In this document: positions 1 to 9,581 of the stretch, one piece after another
Layout: every line of letters begins with the position of its first letter
Numbering within the stretch: the stretch's first letter is position 1
From: Crocinitomicaceae bacterium
Lineage (GTDB): Bacteria; Bacteroidota; Bacteroidia; Flavobacteriales_D; Crocinitomicaceae
NCBI GenBank assembly: GCA_024643725.1
Contig: JAHEMJ010000005.1
Location: 44,612 to 108,611 of the forward strand
Direction of reading: 5' to 3'
DNA length: 64,000 nt
The notes under the pieces: generated by a model
Databases searched by the model: none
What the model was told of the DNA's origin: nothing
Seen by the model: only the letters and a program-made list of their open reading frames with translations
Position numbers and translations under genes: made by a program

Positions 1-138
1 GCTTAATCCTACGAATTTCGCCATCGTTGGAACTATTATTTTCGTATTTTTGAATAGGAACAGTCTATTGGTCTCAGAAGAAAACCTCTTTACATCTAGA
101 CTACTTTACCAATAGTGAATACATCGTAATTTGCGAAA

Positions 139-612
139 ATGAATACACAAATCAAGCTGCCAATTGTCGAAAGAAAATCCAACGGATTGCATCGATTCTT
201 TCTTGGACTTATCCTTTGCGGGTTCATCTTGATGGTGTTGAATTTCAGTATTTGGAATATTACCGCGTTAAAGGTCCTGTCACTTGTATTCATTTTATTT
301 GGTGGTCTGGTGATGCAATTCTTTGAGTTTGATGAGGAAACAGGACTATTAATCCTCACAGAAGAATCCATTCACATCAATAACAACGAGCCTATTCCCA
401 TCGGTGAAACATCGAATTTAGCGTTGAGCATAAATGGTTACGAAGGCCGAAGAGGATTGGATAATTTCAAGAATATCTTTCCGGACGACGGTAAATCGAA
501 TTTCATCCAATTCGAATGGAACCAGTCAACAGTGAAGTTGAGGTTTTTCGTTTCGGATAAAAATTATCGACCTTTGACTGAATTGAATAAAAAATGGAAG
601 CAAAGTATCTGA
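139..612 (+). CDS. Small two-TM membrane protein of unknown function
   Basis: Not recognised; 157 aa. Residues about 19-40 and 42-62 are two adjacent hydrophobic segments joined by a very short turn, followed by a soluble C-terminal domain of about 90 residues with several charged positions. This looks like a small integral membrane protein with a cytoplasmic sensor-like or PH-like beta domain, as in many short Bacteroidota hypotheticals; that is inference. The ATG has a purine-rich context and no competing start. It stands alone, with 255 bases to the next gene. Confidence 0.6.
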   Translation: MNTQIKLPIVERKSNGLHRFFLGLILCGFILMVLNFSIWNITALKVLSLVFILFGGLVMQFFEFDEETGLLILTEESIHINNNEPIPIGETSNLALSINGYEGRRGLDNFKNIFPDDGKSNFIQFEWNQSTVKLRFFVSDKNYRPLTELNKKWKQSI

Positions 613-840
613 CCATGAATTTGTCATCCTCCGGTTTGTGTTGAAGCCAGTATGATATAAATCAAGTCCTCCAACTTTTTCGCATTTCCCATTTTCAGTT
701 TAGCCATCCTTTTTAGAAAGGACATAGGTTCTTGAGGTAAAATTATTGGAGTAACGAGCGATGAATCTGCAAATTAAATTAGATTCTTTCTATATTGCCG
801 TTGAAAGTTTCCACACCTTTTTTTTAGCTATTATTTTCGT

Positions 841-848
841 TAAATTTG
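841..848 (+). promoter_or_regulatory. Bacteroidota -7 promoter element
   Basis: TAAATTTG matches TAnnTTTG and ends 19 nt before the ATG at 868. No clear TTG -33 element lies at the usual spacing. The 255-base gap before it shows nothing else convincing. Confidence 0.45.
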
Positions 849-867
849 TTAGATAAAATGAACCAAC

Positions 868-2205
868 ATGAATGCATTAAGAGAAGACAAAATCAATTAC
901 GCCAACATTGGATTAATGCTCATTACAGCTGTACTTGCATACTTTTATCCATTTGAAACATTTTTATTGGCCTACGCTTACCTAGGACCCCTACATTATT
1001 TAACAGAAATCAGTTGGTTGCACGACCGTAACTATTACTCAAAAGGAAAATACGATTTCGTGGTTTTGCTGTTGGTGGGAATCCTTTTGTCCTATGCCGC
1101 ATTCGCCAAGGATTTCGGTGTCAGTGTAGAAGTGTATGATTACTTCGTGAAGATGAACCTTTTTGACAAATTGTTGGTCTTTGCCTTGTTTAGTGCCGTG
1201 TTGTTTGCCTTGGTCAAAAACCTTTTCGTGAAAATTGTTGCCATTTTATTCTTGTACGTGTTTGTTTCTGGATGGTTGAGTCCAGATAATGCTACCGCTA
1301 ATTCAGAGAGTACGACAGTTTTTGCGTTAACATCCCTCGTTCCGACCTTGATTCACGTGTATTTATTCACCGGACTTTTCATGCTGTTCGGTTCCTTGAA
1401 AACAAGAAGCGTTTCCGGAATGTGGCAGATGGTTGGATTCGTGGTGGTCCCGTTGGTATTGGTTTTTGCTTTGCCGGTCGATCCTCAGGCTAAGGTTTCT
1501 GAATTTGGTAAAAATGCGCACTATGCGAAAGGTGATGGATTCTACGCAACAAATATCAGCATCATGGATCATTTTAATTTGATTGAAGATCCAGTTTATA
1601 CAAATTCAGACTTCATTGCGTTCGTGAAGAAAAAGGACTTTAAACAAGCCAACGCGCAGTATAATTTCATTACAAAGGAGAATTTAAACCATTTGGTGGA
1701 TAGTTTGTCTAAGATTCCGAATAAGGCATATTTATTAAAAAAACAACCATTAAATGCAAATTTCCAAGTGAATAATATCCTCTTGTTGTTTACGAAAGAA
1801 GGCATGTTGGATGAATACCAAATGAAACCGATTCCGGCGAAGTTGTTTACTGGATTTTCGTTGGAGAAATATGCAAGCATCGTTTATCATTCCACTATTG
1901 GAATCATGTTAATGCGCTTTATTGCTTTCGCCTATTTATATCACTATTTGAATTGGTTTAGTAAAACAGAAATTATCCGTTGGCACCAAGTCCCTAAATT
2001 GCGTTTTGCAGCGGTGATTTTACTTTGGGTCGTTGCTAGTGTATTCTATGCATATGATTATTCTTTGGGATTGAGTTTGTTGTTCTTCTTGTCCTTCTCT
2101 CACGTGCTACTGGAATTCCCGCTAAACATCATTTCCATTGTCGGAATTGGGAAAGAATCCGTGTCAATCATGAAGAATGGATTTAAAGCGACATCCACCA
2201 ATTAA
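868..2205 (+). CDS. Polytopic membrane protein, unknown function
   Basis: 445 aa. Several hydrophobic segments cluster at residues about 13-45, 60-80, 92-135, 150-175 and 185-205, and again at about 335-425, with a soluble loop of about 125 residues (205-330) between the halves. The first TM block carries the polar motif GPLHYLTEISWLHDR, and the last ends FSHVLLEFPLN. Histidines embedded in membrane segments suggest metal binding or an enzymatic role, but I do not recognise the family. The DUF2891 gene follows 23 nt downstream, so the two may be co-transcribed. Confidence 0.7.
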   Translation: MNALREDKINYANIGLMLITAVLAYFYPFETFLLAYAYLGPLHYLTEISWLHDRNYYSKGKYDFVVLLLVGILLSYAAFAKDFGVSVEVYDYFVKMNLFDKLLVFALFSAVLFALVKNLFVKIVAILFLYVFVSGWLSPDNATANSESTTVFALTSLVPTLIHVYLFTGLFMLFGSLKTRSVSGMWQMVGFVVVPLVLVFALPVDPQAKVSEFGKNAHYAKGDGFYATNISIMDHFNLIEDPVYTNSDFIAFVKKKDFKQANAQYNFITKENLNHLVDSLSKIPNKAYLLKKQPLNANFQVNNILLLFTKEGMLDEYQMKPIPAKLFTGFSLEKYASIVYHSTIGIMLMRFIAFAYLYHYLNWFSKTEIIRWHQVPKLRFAAVILLWVVASVFYAYDYSLGLSLLFFLSFSHVLLEFPLNIISIVGIGKESVSIMKNGFKATSTN

Positions 2206-2228
2206 ACTGCCACTTGAAACAAAAACCT

Positions 2229-3371
2229 ATGAAAAATGTAATCTACTGCTTGTTGTTTTTTGTGTTTTCAGCACATGGACAAGTATCCACTGAAATGAAT
2301 ATGAATCTTGGAAATAGTTTGGTAAATACTCTGCCAGATGGAAGGTTTACCTTATCCGAAGCTGGGGCATCTTATTTTGCCAATCTTTCGTTGAACTGTA
2401 TTTCTAAAACGTATCCACACTATTTTTACAAGGCGTTCAAAGACGAGGCACAAACCAGCAACCCGAAAAAAGTTTGGCCTTCTTTCTGCGGATGCTATGA
2501 CTGGCATAGCAGTGTGCACAATCATTGGTGCATGATAAAAATCCTTAAGTTGTATCCCAATATCCCGGAAGCGAAGGAAATGAGAAATCGTTTGAACGAA
2601 AGCTTTAAAGCCGAGAAAATTCAAGAAGAGTTGAATTATGTTCGAACACATGAAAATGGGTTATTTGAATTTCCTTATGGACAAGCATGGGTGCTGAAAA
2701 TGGCAGAGGAATTAAGCACATGGAAAGATCATGACGCGCAAAGATGGCTTGCGAATTTAGCGCCATTGAGTGATTATGTGGCATTGGTTCATTCCATCGT
2801 GTGGAAAAATGTAGACAAAGTAGAGCTTTCCGGAAGTCATGACAGTCCAGCAATGGCCCTGTCTTTCGCCTATGATTATGCCAATCAATTCAATGATGAA
2901 AAATTGAAAAAAGTGGTCTCGTCGGCTGCCATGAAATACTATGGTAAAATTCAAAATACAAGCATCGAAAAAGAACCTTATGAATACGACTTTATGTCCG
3001 CAAGTTTACTCGTTGCCGATTTAATGCGCAAAGTCATGACTCCAGAAAAGTATGTGAAATGGTGCAAGAAATTTTGTCCGAGCCTTTTTATTTCTGATCA
3101 AGTACATGTTGCTTTGCAAATCAAACGCACGTCAAAGCATGATGGTTATGAGTCGCATTGGGATGGCTACCATTTAAATCGCATCTGGTGTTTGAACGGT
3201 ATGTTAAAAACGTTGCCTGAAGGAACCTTAGATGCAGCTACGAAAGCAGAGTGGGTGTTGGCCATGAATCAAATGTGGGACTATGCGCAAGAAAGTATTG
3301 GAAAAGGAAATTACGACATCGACCATTGGTTGTCGTCTTTCTCCGTTTTTGCTTTAATTGGCTACGAGTAA
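2229..3371 (+). CDS. Secreted DUF2891 family protein
   Basis: About 380 aa. The ATG at 2229 gives a clean signal peptide (MKNVIYCLLFFVFSAHGQ); an in-frame TTG at 2214 is less likely. The mature part carries the DUF2891 hallmark CYDWHSSVHNHW near residue 90, and later SGSHDSPAMALS and HWDGYHLNRIWCL. The family has an all-alpha toroid-like appearance; the His/Asp/Trp-rich motifs suggest a glycan-related enzyme, but the function is not established. Its 3' end overlaps the convergent cmk gene by 18 bp. Confidence 0.8.
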   Translation: MKNVIYCLLFFVFSAHGQVSTEMNMNLGNSLVNTLPDGRFTLSEAGASYFANLSLNCISKTYPHYFYKAFKDEAQTSNPKKVWPSFCGCYDWHSSVHNHWCMIKILKLYPNIPEAKEMRNRLNESFKAEKIQEELNYVRTHENGLFEFPYGQAWVLKMAEELSTWKDHDAQRWLANLAPLSDYVALVHSIVWKNVDKVELSGSHDSPAMALSFAYDYANQFNDEKLKKVVSSAAMKYYGKIQNTSIEKEPYEYDFMSASLLVADLMRKVMTPEKYVKWCKKFCPSLFISDQVHVALQIKRTSKHDGYESHWDGYHLNRIWCLNGMLKTLPEGTLDAATKAEWVLAMNQMWDYAQESIGKGNYDIDHWLSSFSVFALIGYE

Positions 3372-4043
3372 GGCAACTTTTTGCAAGACCCATTCCAACT
3401 GTTCTTCTTTGGATAAATGAGAATTGTCCAAAACAAGGGCATCCGCAACTTGAATCAAAGGGCTTTCTTCTCTTGTTGAATCTAAATGATCGCGTTCCGC
3501 TAAGTTTTCTCGCACCTCATCACGATTCATAAGGATGCCTTTCGCTTTCATTTCTGCTAAACGACGTTGGACGCGGATTTCCGGATCTGCTGTCACGAAC
3601 AATTTCAATTCTGCATTTGGAAAAACAACGGATCCAATGTCACGTCCATCCATGACAATCCCGCCTTTTTCACCCATTTTCTGTTGTGCTTCCACCAACT
3701 TTTCACGGATTGGTTTGTAGGCCGCTACAATGGAAACAATACCCGCGACTTCTGGTTGACGAATGGCATCAGAAACATCTGATCCATTTAAGAAAATATG
3801 TAATTCTTGATCGATGACTTCGAAATGAATAGCCATTTGTTTCAACTGTGCATTGATTGCTTCTTTTTCCAAAACACCATTTTGAATCAATTGATGGTTC
3901 AAGCAATACAAAGCAGCGGCACGATACATGGCTCCAGAATCAATAAACACGTAGTTCAAGCGCTTGGCCAAATCTTTGGCAAGTGTGCTTTTTCCACATG
4001 CGGAGAATCCGTCAATAGCGATGGTGATTTTTCGTTGATTCAT
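3354..4043 (-). CDS. cmk: Cytidylate kinase
   Basis: 229 aa, usual length. Phosphorylates CMP/dCMP with ATP in pyrimidine nucleotide synthesis. The P-loop is GFSACGKST (residues 12-20). The family motif DGRDIGSVVFPNAELKLF lies in the CMP-binding/lid region, and RDEVRENLAERDHLDSTR is the typical C-terminal stretch. A TAnnTTTG element sits only 4 nt upstream of the ATG, so the mRNA may be leaderless. The end overlaps the convergent DUF2891 gene. Confidence 0.96.
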   Translation of the reverse strand: MNQRKITIAIDGFSACGKSTLAKDLAKRLNYVFIDSGAMYRAAALYCLNHQLIQNGVLEKEAINAQLKQMAIHFEVIDQELHIFLNGSDVSDAIRQPEVAGIVSIVAAYKPIREKLVEAQQKMGEKGGIVMDGRDIGSVVFPNAELKLFVTADPEIRVQRRLAEMKAKGILMNRDEVRENLAERDHLDSTREESPLIQVADALVLDNSHLSKEEQLEWVLQKVALLVAN

Positions 4044-4047
4044 GTGT

Positions 4048-4055
4048 CAAAAATA
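4048..4055 (-). promoter_or_regulatory. -7 element of cmk, 4 nt from ATG
   Basis: On the minus strand TATTTTTG (TAnnTTTG), then ACAC, then the cmk ATG. Transcription starting about 4-7 nt past the element would begin at the start codon. Confidence 0.6.
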
Positions 4056-4097
4056 CTTCTTTTGCGCTGAATATAGATTCGTCAGGAACTTCAGGGC

Positions 4098-4124
4098 AAA
4101 AAAAAGCCTCCCGGAGGAGGCTTT
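4098..4124 (-). terminator. Rho-independent terminator of gapA
   Basis: Perfect 9-bp stem AAAGCCTCC / GGAGGCTTT around a 4-nt CGGA loop, followed on the minus strand by a run of eight T. It lies 5 nt past the gapA stop and before the cmk promoter. Confidence 0.9.
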
Positions 4125-4128
4125 CTCA

Positions 4129-5574
4129 TTAATAGTAAATGGCTCTTCGTACTTTCGAAATGTATTTCGCTAGTCGAATCACTTGTTTCGTGTAACCGAA
4201 TTCATTGTCGTACCAAGCGTATAACACCACATTCTTCCCATCGACTGAAGCAATCGTTGCATTCGAGTCAAATACGGAGCAGCAAGTATTGCCAATGATG
4301 TCGCTAGAAACCAATTCTGGATCAAATGAATAGTGAATTTGATTCACTAACTCGCCGTTCAAAGCGGCATCTTTAATCGCTGCGTTTACTTCTTCAACAG
4401 TTGTTCCTTTTCCAAGTTCAAGACTTAAGATGGCCAATGAACCATTTGGTGTTGGGACACGCACGGCATTTGCCGTTAATTTGTCTTTTAAATCTGGAAT
4501 CACTTTTGTGACAGCGCTACCGGCACCGGTTGAAGTGATGACCATGTTTATCGCTGCTGAACGTCCACGACGCACTTTTTTGTGCATGTTATCCAACAAG
4601 TTTTGGTCATTTGTATAGGCATGAACCGTTTCGATGTGACCTTTTACAACCCCAAATTTATCGTTTACGACTTTTAGAATAGGGGAGATCGCATTTGTTG
4701 TACAAGAAGCTGCAGAGAAAATGTTTTCATTTTCGATGTCCAAAGTCCCTTGGTTGATTCCGTAAACGATGTTTGGAACTTCTTTTCCAGGAGCAGTTAA
4801 CAATACTTTCGATACACCTTTTGCCTGTAAATGGCGGGAAAGTGCTTCTCTATTTGTGAAAACACCAGTATTGTCGATAATCAATGCGTTGTTGATGCCA
4901 AATTGCGTATAATCGATGTCCTCTGGATTCGATGCGTCAATCATGTGAACAATTTGTCCATTGATCACCAGGCTTTTGTTAGCTAAGTCCTCGATCACTG
5001 TTCCTTTGAACGCACCATGAACGGAGTCGTTGCGCAACAAAGACGCACGTTTAATGATGTCAGCATCACTTGATCCACGCGTAACGATTGCTCTCAATCG
5101 CAATTGTTGACCTTTACCTGCTTGTTTGATTAACTCGCGTGCTGCCAAACGTCCAATTCGACCAAAACCGTACAATACCACATCACGCGGTTCAATCGCT
5201 TGTTGCGCTGGTAGTTGTCCGAGTTTTTGAGCTAAGAATTCAGCTTTCGATGTGAAATTTGCTTGTTCTGCTAACCACTCACTTGCTAACTTCCCGATGT
5301 CCAATTTAGATGCTGTAACATCCATGTTCATTAAAGCAACAGCTAACTCAGAAGTGGTAAACACGTCAATCGGTTTATTCACGACTTTCTTCGCGTACTC
5401 ATGTAGGTTAAGAATTTCTGAAATGGTCACATCCGTTAAGTGATTACGGAACAATACCAATTCAATTCCTTTGTCGTAAAGTAGTTCACCTACTTTACTT
5501 TGCAACGTTACCGCTGCGCGCTCCTGCTCAATGTGCGAATGGAGCTCCTTTTCATAGCCATCTTTCGATTCCAT
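4129..5574 (-). CDS. gapA: Long-form glyceraldehyde-3-phosphate dehydrogenase
   Basis: 481 aa, against about 335 for standard GAPDH. Oxidises and phosphorylates glyceraldehyde-3-phosphate with NAD(P)+ in glycolysis. The Rossmann motif GFGRIGR is at residues 136-142 and the catalytic Cys is C291 in SCTTNAISP. An N-terminal extension of about 130 helical residues precedes the dehydrogenase fold. Such extended forms occur in Bacteroidota; what the extension does is not known to me. Bounded by strong terminators on both sides, so monocistronic. Confidence 0.93.
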   Translation of the reverse strand: MESKDGYEKELHSHIEQERAAVTLQSKVGELLYDKGIELVLFRNHLTDVTISEILNLHEYAKKVVNKPIDVFTTSELAVALMNMDVTASKLDIGKLASEWLAEQANFTSKAEFLAQKLGQLPAQQAIEPRDVVLYGFGRIGRLAARELIKQAGKGQQLRLRAIVTRGSSDADIIKRASLLRNDSVHGAFKGTVIEDLANKSLVINGQIVHMIDASNPEDIDYTQFGINNALIIDNTGVFTNREALSRHLQAKGVSKVLLTAPGKEVPNIVYGINQGTLDIENENIFSAASCTTNAISPILKVVNDKFGVVKGHIETVHAYTNDQNLLDNMHKKVRRGRSAAINMVITSTGAGSAVTKVIPDLKDKLTANAVRVPTPNGSLAILSLELGKGTTVEEVNAAIKDAALNGELVNQIHYSFDPELVSSDIIGNTCCSVFDSNATIASVDGKNVVLYAWYDNEFGYTKQVIRLAKYISKVRRAIYY

Positions 5575-5624
5575 TTTTTTACTTGTTTTTATGTTGATTG
5601 ATTGTTGATTTCAAAAAATATTGG

Positions 5625-5659
5625 AAGAAAAAAAGGCTGTCCACTTACGCAGACAGCCT
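5625..5659 (-). terminator. Terminator of the sigma factor gene
   Basis: 8-bp stem AGGCTGTC / GACAGCCT (5634-5641 and 5652-5659) with a 10-nt loop and a T-rich tract on the minus strand, 8 nt beyond the stop codon. Confidence 0.88.
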
Positions 5660-5667
5660 CACAATGA

Positions 5668-6534
5668 TTATCCTAAGTAGGACTTCAGTAATTTGTTTCG
5701 AGACGTATGACGCAGTCGTCGAATCGCTTTCTCTTTAATTTGTCGAACACGCTCACGTGTCAAGTTGAATTTAGCGCCGATTTCTTCGAGCGTCAAACCG
5801 TGATTCATACCGATTCCGAAGAATAAACGGATGATTTCACGTTCTTTATCTGTCAAAGTGCTCAATGAACGTTCGATTTCTTTTTGTAAAGATTCCGCCA
5901 TTAATGCTTGATCGGTGCGAGGTGCATCTGTGTTCGCCATGACATCCATTAGGGTACCACCATCTTCGTTGGAAGATAACGGTGCATCCATGGATACGTG
6001 ACGGCCAGATACATTTAGACTTTCCTTGATTTTATCTTCCGGAACTTCTAATGCTTCTGCCAATTCCTCAGCTGAAGGTGGACGTTCGAATTCTTGCTCT
6101 AGACGCGAAAACGCTTTATTGATTTTATTTAATGATCCTACTTGGTTCAATGGCAAACGTACAATTCGTGCTTGTTCAGCTAATGCTTGCAAGATTGATT
6201 GACGAATCCACCAAACGGCGTAAGAGATAAATTTAAATCCACGTGTTTCGTCGAATTTTTGTGCTGCCTTGATTAGGCCTAAGTTTCCTTCGTTGATTAA
6301 GTCAGGAAGCGTTAATCCTTGATTCTGGTATTGTTTGGCTACGGAAACAACAAAACGTAAGTTCGCTCTTGTTAGTTTCTCCAAAGCTTTTTGATCACCG
6401 GCTTTAATCTTTCTGGCTAATTCTACTTCTTCCTCCGCTGTAATTAATTCTTCACGACCAATGTCCTGAAGATATTTATCTAGTGATTGACTCTCTCTAT
6501 TGGTTATCGATTTGGTGATTTTAAGCTGTCTCAT
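5668..6534 (-). CDS. rpoD: Primary sigma factor RpoD/SigA (Bacteroidota type)
   Basis: 288 aa, the usual compact Bacteroidota housekeeping sigma lacking the large 1.1 region. Region 1.2/2 has [18 protein letters not shown] and the core-binding/-10 segment [18 protein letters not shown] then [15 protein letters not shown] (about residues 79-115). Region 3 contains [18 protein letters not shown], and region 4 ends in the [31 protein letters not shown]. This protein should recognise the TAnnTTTG elements found throughout the window. Own terminator downstream. Confidence 0.96.
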   Translation of the reverse strand: MRQLKITKSITNRESQSLDKYLQDIGREELITAEEEVELARKIKAGDQKALEKLTRANLRFVVSVAKQYQNQGLTLPDLINEGNLGLIKAAQKFDETRGFKFISYAVWWIRQSILQALAEQARIVRLPLNQVGSLNKINKAFSRLEQEFERPPSAEELAEALEVPEDKIKESLNVSGRHVSMDAPLSSNEDGGTLMDVMANTDAPRTDQALMAESLQKEIERSLSTLTDKEREIIRLFFGIGMNHGLTLEEIGAKFNLTRERVRQIKEKAIRRLRHTSRNKLLKSYLG

Positions 6535-6694
6535 GCTGCTGAATACCTCTCTTTATTAGTTAATAATCTGATCTAATCTGTCGTAGTTGGAAGCAAAGTA
6601 ACGCCAAAAATTGGGATTGAAAAAATTTAGTTTCCACAATTTATTAACTTTTATCAACGAGTTCTCAACCCTTCATTTTATTCGTTCAAAGCAC

Positions 6695-8161
6695 TTACAA
6701 TCCAAGTCCTTTGTAATCGCGTTTTCCACTCTCAGTCATGATTTCAAGCAACACGCCTCGGTTCACGCCACTCAATTTTCCAGTGAGTTCCTCGACTGTT
6801 TCAATCGGCTCATTGTTCACTTTTAAGATAACATCGCCTTCATTGATTCCAACGGCTTTCAATTTTCCGGCTCCAAGGGTTTTTACTTTGACTCCGTAAG
6901 CGATGTTGAGCTCTTTTTTCTCTTTTTCACTCAAGTCGGCAAAACTTGCACCCAATGCTTGACTTTTGTTAATCTCTTCCTTGGACATCAACGATGTTTC
7001 ACCTTCTTTGTTACGCAGAACAAGTTCGCGAATGACCTCATCACCATCTTTTTGTCGAACCGTCAACGCTACTTTGTCCCCCGGACGTCTCTTACCGATT
7101 TCTTCTTGAAGGGAAGAAACGGAATTCACTTCCTTGCTGCCAATTTTTAAGATCACATCACCGTCTTTTAATCCGGCCTTGTCCGCACTTCCATCTTCAA
7201 TGACCTTCGCTACAAAAACACCTTTTAAATTTGGCAACTTGTTCTTTTCTTTGATTTCTTGCGAAACATCGGAAATTTGAACACCAAGATATCCACGTTG
7301 AACAATTCCGTAATCAATCAGGTCGCTCATCACTTTTTGAACCAAATTCACGGGCACAGCAAAAGAATAACCACTGTAACTTCCTGTTTGGGATGCAATT
7401 GCAGTATTAATTCCGACTAATTGTCCTTGCGTATTCACGAGTGCGCCTCCGCTGTTCCCTGGATTAACAGCAGCATCTGTTTGAATAAAAGATTCAATCG
7501 GAACGATGTCTTGACCGTTGCGCTCACTCAATAAATTGATGTTTCGCGCTTTTGCTGAAACGATTCCAGCCGTGACCGTCGACGTCAAGTTAAATGGATT
7601 TCCCACTGCAAGAACCCATTCTCCGATTTTTAAATCATCGCTGTTTCCTAAAGGAATGGGCGTGAATCCGGAACCATCTATTTTTAAAACGGCAATGTCT
7701 GTCGCTGGATCTGTACCAATGATTTTTGCCGTATATTTCGAATTGTCATTTAAGATCACTTCGATTTCACTAGCATTTTCAATCACGTGATTATTTGTTA
7801 CAATGTATCCTTCGGAGGATACGATCACTCCTGAACCTGAACTTGCACCGTATTGTTTGAATTCGCGTCCACCAGCACCTGGGCCATAAAATAACTCTTG
7901 AAATGGATCGCGTTGGAAGGTGGTTTGTACCACTTTCGTTGTAATGTGTACAACTGAATTAATGGTGTTTGCAGATGCTTCGGTAAAATCTGCTCCTGCG
8001 GGAATCCCACTCATGGAAACTTGTCGGGCAAATCGATTTCCATCTAATACTTGCTCAGAAAGTTTCGTGGAAGAATGTTCTATAATGACATAAGTGGCTA
8101 AAGGTAAGGTTCCGCCAAGTATGCCTAATCCTAACATTTTAAAGTAACCTAAGAAATTCAT
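6695..8161 (-). CDS. degP: DegP/HtrA (Do-like) periplasmic serine protease
   Basis: 488 aa. N-terminal membrane/signal segment (about residues 5-27), trypsin-like domain with triad H125 (VTNNHVI), D155 (ATDIAVLKID) and S237 (NPGNSGGALV), then two PDZ domains (about 285-370 and 400-485). Degrades or chaperones misfolded envelope proteins. Length and order match DegP/DegQ. Divergent from dapF across a 122-base gap; a TACAATTTG run upstream resembles the -7 element but with spacing off by one. Confidence 0.95.
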   Translation of the reverse strand: MNFLGYFKMLGLGILGGTLPLATYVIIEHSSTKLSEQVLDGNRFARQVSMSGIPAGADFTEASANTINSVVHITTKVVQTTFQRDPFQELFYGPGAGGREFKQYGASSGSGVIVSSEGYIVTNNHVIENASEIEVILNDNSKYTAKIIGTDPATDIAVLKIDGSGFTPIPLGNSDDLKIGEWVLAVGNPFNLTSTVTAGIVSAKARNINLLSERNGQDIVPIESFIQTDAAVNPGNSGGALVNTQGQLVGINTAIASQTGSYSGYSFAVPVNLVQKVMSDLIDYGIVQRGYLGVQISDVSQEIKEKNKLPNLKGVFVAKVIEDGSADKAGLKDGDVILKIGSKEVNSVSSLQEEIGKRRPGDKVALTVRQKDGDEVIRELVLRNKEGETSLMSKEEINKSQALGASFADLSEKEKKELNIAYGVKVKTLGAGKLKAVGINEGDVILKVNNEPIETVEELTGKLSGVNRGVLLEIMTESGKRDYKGLGL

Positions 8162-8265
8162 AATAAAACAGTTTTTAAATGATCAATCCTCTAAACGCAA
8201 ATTGTATTCCAAAAATTGCCTCAAAAATGTTAAATTTTGTTAAGAAATGATAGCGAATAATTCGA

Positions 8266-8273
8266 TACTTTTG
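8266..8273 (+). promoter_or_regulatory. -7 element of the dapF operon
   Basis: TACTTTTG (TAnnTTTG) ends 10 nt before the dapF ATG. The only TTG upstream (8237-8239) is 26 nt away, longer than the usual 17-23. Confidence 0.55.
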
Positions 8274-8283
8274 TTCAGGCTTT

Positions 8284-9060
8284 ATGCAGATTGAATTTTC
8301 GAAATATCAGGGAACAGGAAACGATTTCATTTTGGTGGATAATCGTTCGGGGGAATGTGACAATTTGTCTCAGTCTGACATTCAGTTTTACTGTGACAGA
8401 CGCTTTGGCATTGGTGCGGACGGACTCATCCTCGTACAGCATTGTACAGAAGCGGCCTTTGAAATGGTCTATTACAATGCCGATGGCTCTCAGTCCTTCT
8501 GCGGAAATGGGGCGCGTTGCACTGTCCATTTCGCCTCTACCTTAGGCATTGACACGCGCAATGTGATTTTTAAAGCCATCGATGGATTACATCAAGCCTC
8601 ACAATGTGGGGATGAGGTACGAATTCACATGCAAGATGTGTCTGGGATTTCTCGCGATGGAGCGGACTTTGTCCTGCATACTGGTTCGCCACACTACGTG
8701 CGTATTTCCGAAGATCATTCGACCAGCAATGTGTTGCAAACAGGAAAATCAATTCGCTACAATGATACCTATCGACATGACGGAATTAATGTGAATTTGC
8801 TTTCTATTGAAAATGACGGCATTTCTGTAGCAACATATGAACGCGGTGTGGAGGATGAAACACTTTCTTGTGGAACCGGTGTGACCGCTTGTGCCTTAGT
8901 GTATGCGCTGCTCACTGAAGAAACGACACAGCATGTCAATGTACAAACGAAAGGTGGACAGTTACAAGTGTATTGGAAAAAAACAGATGGTGGATTTCAG
9001 GATATCTTCTTAGTGGGTCCGGCCAGTTTTGTGTTTAAAGGAAATATTGAACGATGTTAG
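8284..9060 (+). CDS. dapF: Diaminopimelate epimerase
   Basis: 258 aa. Converts LL- to meso-diaminopimelate for lysine and peptidoglycan. Both catalytic cysteines are present: C73 in SFCGNGARC and C196 in SCGTGVTAC. Other family motifs are KYQGTGNDFILVDN and GIGADGLILV. First gene of a five-gene operon; it overlaps the GNAT gene by 7 bp. dapD lies in the same window (50.9 kb) but far away. Confidence 0.96.
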   Translation: MQIEFSKYQGTGNDFILVDNRSGECDNLSQSDIQFYCDRRFGIGADGLILVQHCTEAAFEMVYYNADGSQSFCGNGARCTVHFASTLGIDTRNVIFKAIDGLHQASQCGDEVRIHMQDVSGISRDGADFVLHTGSPHYVRISEDHSTSNVLQTGKSIRYNDTYRHDGINVNLLSIENDGISVATYERGVEDETLSCGTGVTACALVYALLTEETTQHVNVQTKGGQLQVYWKKTDGGFQDIFLVGPASFVFKGNIERC

Positions 9061-9581
9061 TTGGTTCCAACGTATACCTAAGAGCAGTCGAAAAATCCGA
9101 TGCGACTTCCATTTATATGTGGGAGAATAATCCAGAAAATTGGAAAGTGTCGAATACCGAAGTTCCTTTTTCCATGTTCGATATCATGGCTCTGATTGAA
9201 CATCAAGCGGATTTAAGGAAGTCAGGACAATTGCGTTTAGTGATTCTTGAAAAAGAATCTGAACGAGCAGTGGGTGTCATTGACCTTTACGAGGTGAATT
9301 TTAAACATGGGTATGCCTCCGTTGGAATTCTCATCGCAATGGATGCTGATCGTGGAAAAGGATTTGCTTCGGAAGCATTGCAGCTACTCATTGGATACAC
9401 ACGCGATTACTTGGAATTGCGAAATTTACAGTGTTCCATCCATGGAGACAATGAAGCAAGCATCGCTTTGTTTGAACGCATGAACTTTCGAAAAATAGGC
9501 GTTCGCAAAGGATGGTTGAAATACAAAGGAAAAGAAATAGATGAATTAAGTTATCAGTTATGTCTAAAGGAAAATACCTAA
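9054..9581 (+). CDS. GNAT acetyltransferase (RimJ/RimL type)
   Basis: 175 aa. Acetyl-CoA-dependent N-acetyltransferase fold: N-terminal LRAVEKSDATSIYMWENNP, acetyl-CoA loop motif AMDADRGKGFASEALQLL, then DNEASIALFERMNFRKIG typical of the RimJ/L and diamine acetyltransferase branch. Substrate unknown. Overlaps dapF by 7 bp and mltG by 22 bp, so translation is probably coupled. Confidence 0.88.
   Translation: MLVGSNVYLRAVEKSDATSIYMWENNPENWKVSNTEVPFSMFDIMALIEHQADLRKSGQLRLVILEKESERAVGVIDLYEVNFKHGYASVGILIAMDADRGKGFASEALQLLIGYTRDYLELRNLQCSIHGDNEASIALFERMNFRKIGVRKGWLKYKGKEIDELSYQLCLKENT

Noticed and set aside
613..867. Small gene or RNA in the 255-base gap
   Set aside because: Only an AT-rich stretch with a weak CCTTTTTAGAAAGG fold; no ORF, no terminator.
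2214..2228. TTG start upstream of the DUF2891 gene
   Set aside because: ATG 2229 gives a standard signal peptide; the extra five residues (including Lys-Gln-Lys) do not help.
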